A stretch of DNA of 64,000 nt from Varanus komodoensis (taxonomy: Eukaryota > Chordata > Lepidosauria > Squamata > Varanidae). The notes below the pieces were generated by a model that saw only the letters and a program-made list of their open reading frames with translations, did not search any database and was not told the DNA's origin. Shown here in pieces: positions 47,101-58,000 of this stretch. How positions within the stretch are numbered: position 1 is the stretch's first letter; every line of letters starts with the position of its first letter. The stretch covers positions 51,290,103 through 51,354,102 of the forward strand of contig NW_025335568.1 in the NCBI RefSeq assembly GCF_004798865.1. The letters run 5' to 3'. The position numbers and the translations under genes were made by a program.

Positions 47101-48601
47101 CCATGCAATGGTTGAGGTGGTGAGGAGGAGCTAATGCCTCTGCACACCTGCTCACTGGTTCTGTATCAAGCAAGCAAGTGGTAGCCATGATGAGGATAAA
47201 GAGCAATAGCAGTTGGCGACCATGGCTGTGAGAAGGTCACCTCATTCAGAAAGGGGCCTGTTGAAGTTGTCTTTCCTGTGGGCCATCAAAATCCTGGTTC
47301 CAACACTGAATAGAGGTGAAATGCAAATAATATTTGGAAATAATGCTTTAATTGCATTTCACTGAGGTTGGACTCAGATTTAGAGTAGATCAGCTGTATC
47401 CAATAGCAGTTAAGTTAGTAGTTAAGTTAAGAACCCAAACCCTTTTGATTTCAACGTTTGATTTATGCCATGTGTGACTAAATCTGAATCCAACCTCTGG
47501 GTATTGTTTTCTGAACTGGTCACATGTTCACACAAGATTTTCTGCAATATATATTTCTGAGATAAGGAACTGTGGTTGACTTTATTCACATAGTAACCCT
47601 AGTTCACACAGCAGGGAATAAAATGGTTCTTACCTAACTAAAAACAATTACACAAACAATTGTGTAGAAAATCAGCTCATTTTCAGCCTACTTTTTCCTG
47701 GCTCAACATATACCTTCAATTATTTCAGTTGAGGACATAACATGCATTCTATGAACTTGCTTCTCATGAAAGGCACTCGTTTTGCTCTGAGAAGAATATC
47801 AGGTCAGAAACTTTTAAAATATTAAAATGTCAATTGTAGTTTTTATTTAGATAATGTGCTGAAATGTACAAGGTTGAAGCTCATCTTTGCTAAATTCATA
47901 AACAAAATTGTCAGCCAATTCTGAAGTCCTTTTTATCTATGAAAATGCTCATTCTGTAGTTTCTTCTAATTAAGTGACCAAGTCTTACATCATTCCTTTT
48001 ATCTATGCCATCAGTCACTTCTTGCATTCCAATTGGCTGCAGCGGCACCTGCTGGACAGGAATGTCATTGCACTATACAGATGTTCCACTTTGTGGTTTT
48101 CATAACAATTGGTAGAAATAACTGATGATATCTCCAAAGGCAAAATGATTTCTTTAAAAGGAAACAATATTCAAATAAAGATGCCTTGAACCCTAGACTA
48201 CCCAGCACACAAACATTGCTTTGGAAAAGCACAGTTCTAAAAATGCAGATTTCATGTTACATCTCCAAGTTTGGGACAGTGGCATAACAATGCCATAAAA
48301 GCTATTAATTTTCTAAAATATATCCCAACAGGCAGTGATATTTTTGGTTACATGACACAAGTGACAGTTGTGTGCACTTCTATCTTTGTTGGTGTCAATT
48401 GACCAGAGAAGTTTGGCTATTGTGCCATATAGAAATAAACAAATAAGGAAGTGCACATGTGTGAAACTATGTGTAGTACCAAAAGGATCATCCACACAGA
48501 TAAAGAAATAGAAAGTCAGCCACAGAACAGAGTATCTTGGGAAATGGAGGTATTTAGGAAACTCCCGGGGAGCCTTCTATCATGGATGCTGTTTTGGGCA
48601 G
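44156..48601. other. Long AT-rich stretch without recognisable genes or repeats
   Basis: About 4.4 kb with few repeats: a family P half at about 45130-45180, a TA/TG low-complexity run at 46550-46582, and a weak CTCF-like match at 48040. The region 44590-45110 and 45500-45760 look like unique DNA and would be natural places for conserved non-coding elements, but I cannot test this by eye. Confidence 0.35.
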
Positions 48602-48634
48602 GGTTAGGGTGAGGGTTAGGGTTAGGGTGAGGGT
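48602..48634 (+). repeat. Interstitial telomere-like repeat, (TTAGGG) with GTGAGG variants
   Basis: The tract reads as TTAGGG and GTGAGGG units in alternation, about five units, in the G-rich orientation. It is short, as expected for double-strand-break-repair type interstitial telomeric sequences. Confidence 0.85.
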
Positions 48635-48724
48635 CCTCGATGCTCTCTGAGACCTCTTTCATCACTATGATTCTGTAACACAAGGCACTTCTGACCTAAA
48701 ATGGTTTTAATTAATTTACTGTTA

Positions 48725-48790
48725 ATCAAAACATTTCTATTGCATCCTTTGCAACAAGCCTCAGGACAGCTTACTGACCGTTAAAAAAAG
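48725..48790 (-). mobile_element. L2-type 3' tail fragment
   Basis: The plus-strand block 'caagcctcaggacagcttac' matches 'aaacctcaggacggcttaca' in the L2 element at 51663-55007. Short and diverged. Confidence 0.5.
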
Positions 48791-49187
48791 ACTTCTTGCA
48801 TTCTGCCTTGATAGGACACATAATTCAAATCATGCTGTGCTTAATTTCTATTATTGGGGAACTCACTGGCTTCCACCCACAAAGGCACACAATGTGATTC
48901 CACTTATATACAGAAATCTGGAGCTAAGAGTATCAAACGGTGATCATGGTTGCTTGTATAAGCTTGCACACTGGTTTGCATTAAGCCAGCATTTCCCAGT
49001 ACACCAGAACCTGGCTTATTATCCTGATTTGCTATCCATCATTAAGCCAGAGTGCTGCAATCCAGGATCTCCATGCCCAAACTGGAATGTGACAAGAAGA
49101 AGCAGAAGGAGGAGAGGAGGACAAGGGGAAAGTGGGGCACACACCCATGTTACCTATCCACAGCTTCTTATACCACGGTTCATTTCA
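48791..49187. other. Unassigned DNA
   Basis: The 171-codon plus-strand frame at 48837-49352 runs through this stretch and into the foldback repeat at 49188, with no domain; I treat it as chance. Confidence 0.4.
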
Positions 49188-49268
49188 GCCTTCCCCAGCT
49201 TCGTGCCCTGCAGACAGCTGGAACATCATAGTCAAGTGCACCTGGAGGGCTGCAGGTTGGAAAAGTCT
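49188..49268. repeat. Foldback element family F, diverged short copy
   Basis: 'ccttccccagcttcgtgccc', 'gctggaacatcatagtcaag' and 'gcacctggagggctgcaggt' plus 'tggaaaag' follow the order of the family arms. Confidence 0.55.
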
Positions 49269-50043
49269 ATTTTATGCAGCCATGACAAATGGCCCAAGCA
49301 TAGCCTATGTCTCTTCTATGCATCCTACTCTGCTTTGTTTTTCATAAAATAGAATTCTTAAGGTTTGCAAAGTCTCTCAATCAAAAGGCTATAAGAACAG
49401 TCAGTCATGGTCAATGAAGAAACAATTGACCATTCTTAATTCTGGTGAAGAAAAGTATTGGAACTCCCATTTTTCATTCCCCCCATAATCTATATGCATA
49501 TTAATGTACTACATATATTTATATACTAGCTATAAGCTAGACTTTAGGTTGAATACAGATGTCAGCCACTTGGAATATGATTTATGACATCTTCAGAGTT
49601 AAGTAAATTGGGAACACTGAAGCGAATAATATACAGGAAACATTTGTCTCTGCTGAAGCAGGAGATCTGACTGATAAAATGACTTCTATAGACCAATCTT
49701 TCATTTTCTATAAAAAGTCCCTGTTAAAATTGATATTCATCTAAAGCGAGGCCTGTGAACAAGGTTATGGCCACCCAGATCAAATCATCAAAGACAGATC
49801 AACGCATCTGGAAAAGAATGGAATGCAATGACAGTAAGTTGGGACCAAACGGTTCTATGACAGGATGCAGGATGAGAAGCAGTTTTACTGAGCGCCAACA
49901 CATAACTGAACAAAGCAGCTGCCTTTTAAAGTTTGTTGCAATCAGAGTTGAGCAGTTTTATGTTACGTTTGTGATATGGCTCAATCCCCCAAGGTATCAT
50001 TTTACAAAATCTACAACAATACAAAACAGAAACCAAAAGTGCT
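49269..50043. other. Unassigned DNA
   Basis: No recognisable gene or repeat. Confidence 0.35.
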
Positions 50044-50311
50044 ATGATGAAACAAAACAGTGGATCACCTAAGTCTTCTGGGAAAGGAAATGAAGCAAAT
50101 TCTGCAGAACTCAAAAAGGTGGCCAGAACTGGAGAAGCTAAGAAAGATGAGACTTCCATCAGCACAATTTCTTCATGTGAGAGAAGTCGAAGTAAGCACC
50201 AGTACAAGCAAGTGCACCAGCAGGAGCTGGGTAAAGAGCAGCAAGGCTAATGTTCTCACTAGTGATAGTGATGATATGTTTGGATACTGGGAATGCAGAG
50301 GAAGGGAATGA
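50044..50311 (+). other. Polar, lysine/serine-rich open-frame remnant, unrecognised
   Basis: A 68-codon frame from ATG at 50044 encodes a strongly polar peptide (GSPKSSGKGNEANSAELKKV and on), and an overlapping frame contains TSDSDDMFGYW. The charged composition is unlike the hydrophobic, cysteine-rich noise frames of this window, so it could be a scrap of a mobile-element protein or a degraded exon. The family is not recognised. Confidence 0.25.
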
Positions 50312-51095
50312 GAAAAGGGAGCTGTTATAGGAGGAACTGACTGTAAAGTATGGAGGGATGAACAAAACTGGCAGTTGAGGAGAGGGTACAAGTTATTGGT
50401 TTATACTGTGGAATTCAAAACAAAACCCAAATAAAAAGAAGAAAAGAGGGTATAGGAAGTTAAAGTAAGCTATTGCAAATTTCTTGCATGAAATTTGATT
50501 TGTTACAGTAAATACATATATATTAGACATTTTTATCTATTTTATATTTTAAAAGGTCACCAGTATGAGTTGCTAATACACTGTGAGATCTCTCATTAAA
50601 TTATGCTCATTAAGAAAACAACTGCATAGGAAATATATAGCTGGTTAATTTTATATTACTCCTAGATCTTTAATAGCAAAGTTAATAGTAAAGCTACTTC
50701 ATTGAATCTTTAATTTAATGACCTCAGGAGACCATAAATAGTATTTTAAAAGAGATAACAATGCCTCCTGTTCACATTAATATCACAACCGCTCCTTTTT
50801 TGAAAAGCCCATTGAGTTAACATCTGGATCCAAGAAACCTCACAGTATTATTAGTATATATCTACTAACACCAGGTCATCTTTCATAAAGGGATTCTGTA
50901 ATACATGTTCAATTACTCTTGAAAGTTTACTTGTTTAAAAGAACTTTCATACCAGATTAACTCATCATTTTAATTCTACAGATAAGACAGCTATTTTGAA
51001 AGTTCATAAACTAAACAAATCAGTTTGGGCACTACAGATTTTTTTTTTAATCAAAGTGGCACAACTGAGTTCATCCAAGTAATCTGGCAATTCCT
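50312..51095. other. Unassigned AT-rich DNA
   Basis: Nothing recognised; a T-run lies near 51040-51049. Confidence 0.35.
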
Positions 51096-51165
51096 GTGAC
51101 AACCCTGTGCATAACTACTCAGAAATTAGTTAACCCCATTGATGTCAATGGGACTTGCAGGGAAC
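51096..51165. repeat. Palindromic family P, partial copy
   Basis: Contains the perfect inverted block CCCATTGATGTCAATGGG at 51135-51152, flanked by 'actactcagaaattagttaa' and 'acttgcagg', the same motif set as other family P copies. Confidence 0.5.
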
Positions 51166-51655
51166 AAGGAACTAAACACAAGGCAGAGGTAAAAAATGAT
51201 CCCCAAATGCCAAACCACATATTTGAACCCACAAAGCACAACAAAATACCCATTTCACAGATAGTGATGCTCAGATAAACACACACAGGCTGAATGCTTG
51301 CCCCCACAACACATAGATCTGCAAATAGGCTCCTACCCCCCAAATTAAGGTACATACTATCCACCATCAATCAAATAATTTTGGCGGCAGCAATGGCAAA
51401 GAGTACCATAAGAGCTTCACCTGCTCCCTGTCTTTGAAAATATGAATTCAATAACTAATCACTTCTTGCAGTTTCATGGAAACCCCAGTTAGTTACCAGA
51501 GGTAGCCTCCTTTCTCTCCTTAATGGCAAAGCTGATCCTCTGTTGTAATCCGGAGGAATTCATGCAAACAGGAACCACCCCAACATAGATCCTGCAATTT
51601 CAAGAAAGCTCCTTCCAGATCTAAAGTGCAAAATCATGACCTGACACAAAGCCGC

Positions 51656-51660
51656 TAAAC

Positions 51661-51662
<2 letters not shown>
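51656..51662. repeat. Candidate target-site duplication of L2 element
   Basis: TAAACTT, also at 55008-55014. Seven bases can match by chance. Confidence 0.35.
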
Positions 51663-51691
<29 letters not shown>

Positions 51692-51694
51692 TTT
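51661..51694. repeat. (TTTA)n tail of the L2 element
   Basis: About eight perfect TTAT units on the plus strand; on the element's sense strand, the (ATAA)-type 3' tail. Confidence 0.95.
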
Positions 51695-51836
51695 GAAATA
51701 TTTATATGCTGTTCTATTTGCAAAAAACCTCAGGACGGCTTACAGCATAAAATAAAATATAACATAAATAAATTCCCGACCCACACTGGCTGCAGTTAAA
51801 AGCATAGAAAAGACAATATTAAAACTTATTAAAATA

Positions 51837-52313
51837 TCACTGGAATAAAAATGTCTTAACGTGGCGCTGAAACACAAATAACGACAGCGCCAGGCAGACC
51901 TCTCTGGGGAGCGCATTCCATAGATGGGGCGCCACCACAGAGAAAGCCCTCTTCCAGGTACTTTGCCTCCTAATATCTTTCATGGAGGGTTCCTGGAGGA
52001 GGGCCTCTGCTGCCGATCTCAAGGAGCAGGAGGGCAAATATGGAAGAAGGCGTTCCTTCAGGTATCCAGGTCCCAAGACGATAAGAGCTTTATAGGTAAT
52101 AACCAGCACCTTGAATTGAGCCCAGACTTCAATCAGAAGCCAGTGAAGCTGGTAGAGGACTGGGGTTATGTGAGAATAAAGCCCAGTCCCCGTCAGCAAC
52201 CTGGCTGCTCTATTTTGCACCATCTGAAATATCCGGACTGCCTTCAGGGGCAGCCCCACGTAGAGTGCATTAGAGAAATCCAATCGGGAAGCCCAGGGCA
52301 AGGTCCAGGCCAC
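51837..52313 (-). pseudogene. L2 ORF2 C-terminal region
   Basis: 158 codons, including SNALYVGLPLKAVRIFQMVQ, AARLLTGTGLYSHITPVLYQ, LHWLLIEVWAQFKVLVITYK, LGPGYLKERLLPYLP and RAFSVVAPHLWNALPREVCL, the conserved C-terminal block of L2-type ORF2. It is open through to the natural stop after HVKTFLFQ. The first residues (before SRLDFSN) come from the deletion junction. Confidence 0.9.
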
Positions 52314-52629
52314 CTACCCAGGAGCTTGATCCACCCACCAACAGGACTTCTGTCTTGTCTGGATTAAGGTTCAGTTTATTGGCCCTCATCCAGCCCATTA
52401 CCTCGGCCAGGCACCAGTTCAGTACAGCCACTGGCTCACCTGGATCGGTTGAAAAAGAGAGGTAGAGCTGGGTGTCATCAGCATACTGATGATTCCGCAG
52501 CCCAAACCTCCTGATGACCTCTCCCAGAGGTTTCATGTAGATATTAAATAGCAAGGGGGACAAGATGAAGCCCTGCGGTACTCCATGGCATAATTGCCAT
52601 GGCGCAGAGCCAAAGTTCCCCAGCACCAC
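52270..52629 (-). pseudogene. L2 reverse transcriptase, catalytic core piece
   Basis: Contains GVPQGFILSPLLFNIYMKPL (RT domain 4) and YADDTQLYLSFSTDPGEP (catalytic YADD, L2-clade form), then MGWMRANKLNLNPDKTEVLL (domain 6). After GSSSWVGGLDLALGFP the expected next 60-70 residues (LGVLLDP ... LVTSRLDYCN) are gone and the sequence joins directly to the SNALYVGLPL block, so an internal deletion removed part of the thumb. The deleted segment is present in the older L2 copy at 25580-25927. Confidence 0.9.
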
Positions 52630-53088
52630 CTTCTGGAATCGGCCATCAAGATAGGAGCGGAACCCACTGCCAAGCAGTGCCTCCTACTCCTAAGCCTGCC
52701 AGCCTATCCAGAAGGATACCATGGTTGGTGCTATCGAAAGCCGCTGAGAGGTCCAGGAGGACCAACAGGGACGCACTCCCCATCTCTCTCCCTGAAAAGG
52801 CAGATTCAGTACCAAACTCGGGTCTGAAGCCGGACTGAAATGGGTCCAGTTAATCGGTTTCATCCAAGAGTGCTTGGAGTTGTCCCGCCACCACCCGTTC
52901 CAACACCTTGCCCAAAAACAGGATGTTGGCCACTGGTCTATAATTGACGGCCATCTCTGGGTCCAAGGATGCCTTTTTTAGGACAGGCCTGATTACTGCC
53001 TCCTTTAAAGGAGCAGGCACCTGGCCGTCCCTCAGAGAGGCGTCAATAACCGCCAGGATCCAGGCACCAATCCTGTGTTTGGCTTTGG

Positions 53089-53451
53089 TCAGCAGCCACG
53101 ATGGGCAAGGGTCAAGTAAGCAGAGGTGGGACGTACTTGTCCAAGCACCTTGTCCACATCATCAAGCAGTAACTGAAATTCATCCAATAATACCTGACCA
53201 GACAGAATCATTGGCATCTCCCCTAAAGGATCTGAATCACTTGTGGAGTCCAGCTCGTGACAAATCTGAGCAATTTTCTCCTTAAAGTGCTGGGCAAAGT
53301 TGTCGCAGCAGGCCATCGAAAGTGGTACAGGATCTTTCTTAGGGGCAGGATGTATCAGTCCATGTACCACTCGAAAGAGCTCCGCTGGATGGCACTGTGA
53401 GGAGGCAATGGAAGTGGAGAAGAATTTCTTCTTCGCTGCCTTCACCACCAC
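53089..53451 (-). pseudogene. L2 ORF2 linker region
   Basis: In the same frame as the endonuclease piece, across the TGA. It encodes VVKAAKKKFFSTSIASSQCH and FKEKIAQICHELDS, typical of the segment between endonuclease and reverse transcriptase in L2 elements. Coding similarity then continues in another frame at about 52860-53088 (VPAPLKEAVIRPVLKKASLD; VNYRPVANILFLGKVLERVV), showing a frameshift near 53095-53105. Confidence 0.85.
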
Positions 53452-53460
53452 AGCATAGGC

Positions 53461-54459
53461 TCAATAATGAGCTCGTAGGTGTGTTCGGTCAGATTCATGC
53501 TGTAATTTCCTCCACCTACACTCTAGACATCTTCCAACCCGCTTCATCACCCGTAATTCAGATGTGTACCATGGGGATGAATAGGCTCTGCTGGGCAGGA
53601 GAGGACACTTAGGAGCGATTGTGTCAATAGCTCTGGTCATTTCCCTATTCCACAGTTCAACCAGAGCATCAACAGGAGCACCAGCTTTATCAACTGGAAA
53701 ATCCCCCAGAGCCTTCAGGAATCCATCTGGATCCATCTGGCTCCGAGGGCAGACCAACACAATAGGGTCCGCACCCTTATAGAGGGAAACGCCGGCATCG
53801 AGTTCGAACCTCACAAGGAAGTGATCTGACCATGACAAGGGAATCAGATACAAATTCCTCACCCTCAGATCACCTTCTTCCTGCCCCATCAAGAAAACCA
53901 GGTCCAGCGTGTGTCCACGTTCATGGGTTGGGCCTATGACATGTTGAGACAGCCCCATGGCCATCATGGAGGCCATGAAGTCCTGAGCCGCCCCAGTCAG
54001 AACAGTCTCGGCATGGAGATTGAAGTCCCCCAGGACCAACATCCTGAGGGTCTTCAACACCAGCTCTGAGATGATCTCCGTCAGCTCAGGCAGGGAGACT
54101 GATGGGCAGAAGGGTGCATGGTACATCAGCAGAATCCCCAATCTGTCTCGGTTGCCCAACGCTAGGTATAAGCACTCTAGACCTGGCCTCAAGAGAACAG
54201 GAAGCCCCGCAAGGGAAATAGAAGCTCGATAAATTAAAGCGACTCCCCCCCTCCCCTCTCCTCCAGGTGTGACTGGTGCTGGACCAGATACCCAGGCAGG
54301 CACAGTTGAGAGAGAGGCAATTAAATCATGGATGAGGGATGTTTTTTTATGGACCGACCTGGCATTGAGCAGCAGCACTGTCAGGCCCAAGGAGTGGTTG
54401 ATAAGCTTACCCTGAACCTTCTGGATGGGGGAATAACCAGAAGGAGGAACAGGTGTCAA
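53461..54459 (-). pseudogene. L2 endonuclease (APE-like) domain, 332-codon open frame
   Basis: Encodes the AP-endonuclease-like domain that nicks target DNA for target-primed reverse transcription. Visible family motifs: LLNARSVHKKTSLIHDLI at the N-terminal end, LVLGDFNLHAE (catalytic GDFN), GPTHERGHTLDLVF and WSDHFLV (catalytic SDH). The family segment around the ITETW glutamate, expected after HDLI, is missing: the frame runs from LIASLSTVPAW into GGEGRGGVALIYR, so a catalytic glutamate is absent. It ends at a TGA at 53461-53463, after which the same frame continues as 53451-53089, so this is a single nonsense change rather than a natural end. The ATG at 54459 is the first in the frame; the true family start may lie elsewhere. 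Confidence 0.88.
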
Positions 54460-54649
54460 CCATCTGTCCCTCCTGCTTCTATGCTGACTTGTTAAACCCC
54501 CAACGCCATATCAACCATTGCCCAAAACCACCCTGATGGTGGCACCCACGCACTCCCCAGGCAACCCCATGGTAGCAGCCAAGTGTGAAGCCATTAAAAA
54601 CCAATCCAAAAAATACAATTAAAATATGATTAAAAACCCTCCAACCCTC

Positions 54650-55007
54650 CCCTCACAAAACACACATACACTCGCCCACACGCCCAAAGTTTTCGGCCAG
54701 CCCAGCCCCACACGGCCCTGCACGGCCCCAAATGGCGATGACGCCCTTAGACCATCGCCCTCCCTGCGCCCCGCCCCCGATCTGGCACAGCTGCTGCCCA
54801 CGCCGGCGGGGGAGGGGGGCAAGGGCGGAGCCCGCGGAGAACTCACCGGCGACCATGGAGGGCCCACAGGCCAGCAGCGTTCCCCAGCCCCGGTCCTGCG
54901 GTGGCCGCCGTCCGTCCGTCAGGCAGTGTCAGCGAGCGGGTCGAGTCGGCTTTGGCGTCTGCGGGCGACGGTGGAAAGTGGCCCAGTCCAGTCCCGCTGA
55001 GCAAACT
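54650..55007 (-). promoter_or_regulatory. CpG-rich 5' UTR / likely internal promoter of the L2 element
   Basis: Between 54721 and 55000 I count about 31 CpG dinucleotides, against a CpG-poor window. LINE 5' UTRs carry internal RNA polymerase II promoters, and this position fits. On the minus strand an ATG followed closely by a textbook splice donor, GCCGGTGAGTTC, lies at about 54843-54858, which could make spliced transcripts. An alternative is a host CpG-island first exon captured by, or adjacent to, the LINE. Confidence 0.6.
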
Positions 55008-55014
55008 TAAACTT

Positions 55015-58000
55015 GCTCAGTGCTCCTCTTCTCTTCCAAAGTGGATCCCTTCTTTGCATCTGATTTCTTTTTAACAGTACCTCTTACTGACAAAGCTTGA
55101 GGGATTTCAGAGTCTATAATAAACAAATGTAAGCGGCAAAATGACTTATGCTAGCACAAGCGGCCGCTGAGTCACTGCGGGTTGTTAACAGCGGTGCTCC
55201 TTCTTATGCTGAAGGTCTTCAAAGTCATCCTTTTTTCTGAATTATGCTGGCAGCTCAGACTGCTTTTGCTTTTACTCTTCAACTTGCAGCACAATAATCT
55301 AATCACTCACAACATGCTAAGAGCACCTTGGAAATGGAGGAAGGAGGACATGGCTGGGAGAGTTCTTTTCACTTTCATCAGAGCTTTTCTGGACAGATTT
55401 CTTGAACAATAGGGGTTGTGCTTGGAGGTTCATCATGTGAAGACTATCACTTTCTTTCAGTGAGCAAGATGGCATTTGAAGAGGTATATTAACCCTCAGC
55501 ATAGATGTTTTAATATAGATGTAGAAATGCACATTGAAAGCTCAACAATATGTGAGTTTACCCATTCATTCCTATGGAAGATGGATACATGAACTGATTA
55601 GGGTTATATATTGAGTTTTCACCCAGATTATGCCAAACTGCACATATTTGTTTTTCACAACAAACTCCTATTTCATTGAAATCTGTTGTACAATATATAA
55701 AACAACAATAATATAAAAGAGGTACAATACACTTGTACAATACAATAAATAAAATTAAATTAAAAAGATGACTAAATATTGACCCCCAATTAAGCAAGAA
55801 ACTGATTACTACTTATCAGATTCCCTATGGCAACTGCCCTCTTAAAAATGGAATTCTCTCTTCACACACACACACACAAATGAAGACATTCTTCTAGTAA
55901 GACTGTGCTTGCTACAACATGTACATTCGCTTAAAAACAAAGGGGATTTTGTTTGGTTTTAGTTTTTTGCTTTGAAACTATTGTGCTGTCTTGTATGCAA
56001 ATTTAATTAATTAATCCACTGAAAGCCATCGGATGAACTGACAAAGGCGCAGGACAGGAGTAAACTCACTGGGGCTTACTTCAAACAGAAATGCACAGGA
56101 TTGCTCTGTAACGCTTCTATAGCAATGACTGTCATGTTTATTATGGCAAATGCTTTTGTGGACTGTGGCACCATTTGTGGACATCTTATGCCAGTGGACT
56201 CCAGTCCACCAAACCTGATCGCGTACTAAAGATTGCCATCTTTAAGCTTCTATAGCACTCTGTTGTTTTGGCTGCATCCAACTAACCAGGCTACTCCTTG
56301 GAAGGTTTCATTCGATGAAGACCTGAATACATACATGAACTGGAATAAACAAAAGGAAGTACCTTGTTAGACTGGTTAAAAGTCATTAAAACATAACGTT
56401 TAATTTTGAAGAGATGGAGAATTAAGAGATCCTGCTGAATGGGCTGAGCTGTACTGGGAGGAATCCCCAAGAAGTGGATGAAGGGACCTGGTGTGACCTT
56501 AGCCATTCCTATTGTGGAAGGCAAGCTCTGGATGCAACTCAAGACACAGAACAGCCACGATCGGCTCTTGCAGTGCTTCTGAATAGACATGCAGAGGGCC
56601 AGAATTCCACACAACAATGGCTGTGGCTCCAAAATAGGTTTCAACCTCCCTCTGCAGTGCACATAGACCCACTCACACAATTTTATTGTTCTTCGTGGCC
56701 CCCAAAGCTGTTCTCAGCCCTCCCATTAAATCACACTTATGCATGTTCCTTGATGAGACATTGCATCTGAAGGGTGTTGGGGAAAATGGCAAAGATCCCA
56801 CCCCCACCCCCCGCCACCGCCACTCCATGCAGAGAGGCCACAATTCAGGAGGCCCCTCTCTCTTACTGCGAGGGGTAGCAGCACTGCATCTTTTAAAACA
56901 GTAGGAGTTCAGGTGCACCGGGCGCAGCAACCAGTGCTCAACAATGTTCCCACTGAGCCCGCTGCAGCCAGCTCCAGCTCCCAGGGTGTCCCAGGGCCCT
57001 GCAGGAGAGGCGGCAGTGGGCAGCCAGTCCACAGGGTGGGCAGTGGGCTCACAGGCACAGGTTCATCTGCTTTGCTTTTGCCGAACAATGACCGCCTTTT
57101 GCTCCCAATGCCAGCAAGGAGGTGTTCAGCTGGACCCCCTCATCCCTACCCACCAGCTCACGAGGTGCAAATGGACTGCGTCTGGAGCAGGATCCCCTTC
57201 CTTCTTTTCCAAAACCCATCACCTGCCATGCAGTATATGCTTAACTAAGCACCATACGAAGCTGCCTCCAGCAAGGCCGCATTTTGCAGGTTCTAAAGGA
57301 AAAGCCCCTTCCCTTCTGAGCCATGTTTGGCATCATGAGGTTGGGTGAGAGCGAACTGTGGCTTGGTGGTTCAGGAGTTTTCCTGCCTACCTCTCCCTGC
57401 TTGCCAAGCAGCATCAGGGAATGGGGCTTCTCTTTTTCTTCCTCTCCTCCAGTCTGTTGGCTGGCCAACTGGACAATGAACGGCAGTATCTACACAGATG
57501 GAAGTACAACAGGGAGGCCTCTGCCCAGAGCCCCCTAGCAGCAGTCACTGAATGCCACATGGCCAAATCAAGCAGATGAAGGTTACATCTCTGCATCACA
57601 GCTTCTGTGGCCTCAGTACAAGTCCATCCCTGTCCCAGCTGCATTGCAAAAGAAGAAAGAAACCTCAGGAAAGCATGGGTTTCCTGAATTTGGTTTTGTT
57701 TGGCCTTTGGACAGAGTTACAGAATTTCTAGAACGGGGACATTCTGCACCTGCTGAATCTTTGGATCCCTTTCTCACACAGACATGATTCCATCATCCAA
57801 TTGCAGAAAGAAAGAAAGAAAAATGAAAAGACACCTCTGGTTGAACTGCAGCCTGCCACTGCCCCCACTTCCACATTTCCATGTATGAAAATCACACTAA
57901 CCACAGGAAGCTAGCCAAGAATCTTTCTTTCCATCTAAAAAATCCATTAAAAACTGAGATACAAGATAAGAAGGAACACGTGTTGCTCTTTTCTTGAGCT

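Larger units (their letters stand above)
51663..55007 (-). mobile_element. L2-clade LINE, near full span, defective
   Basis: The most complete element here, 3.3 kb, read on the minus strand: CpG-rich 5' UTR (about 54650-55007), endonuclease domain (53461-54459), linker and reverse transcriptase (about 52270-53451), C-terminal region (51837-52313), 3' UTR, and an (ATAA)n-type tail (51661-51694). The YADDTQLYLSF motif identifies the L2 clade. Defects: an in-frame stop at 53461-53463, a frame change near 53095-53105, further frame changes in 52640-52870, an internal deletion between the post-YADD region and the SNALYVGLPL block near 52270-52300 and one in the endonuclease N-terminal part near 54290-54320. 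A 7-bp candidate target duplication, TAAACTT, lies at 51656-51662 and 55008-55014. It is dead for self-mobilisation, but the retained CpGs suggest a young age or low methylation. Confidence 0.93.

Noticed and set aside
48040-48058. A third CTCF-like motif on the minus strand (CAGCGGCACCTGCTGGACA on the plus strand)
   Set aside because: It breaks the consensus at a nearly invariant G of the core, so it is much weaker than the sites at 17309 and 59743.
48837-49352. 171-codon plus-strand frame as a gene
   Set aside because: It runs into a foldback repeat and has no recognisable domain; the start region has no promoter context.
54626-55010. CpG-rich frames (up to 124 codons) as an unrelated host gene
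   Set aside because: The segment is continuous with the L2 5' end and a candidate target duplication brackets it with the rest of the element; a captured host exon remains only an alternative.
57528-57546. A CTCF-like match around 'agccccctagcagcag'
   Set aside because: The AGGGGGC core is fine but the flanking CCA part is poor.
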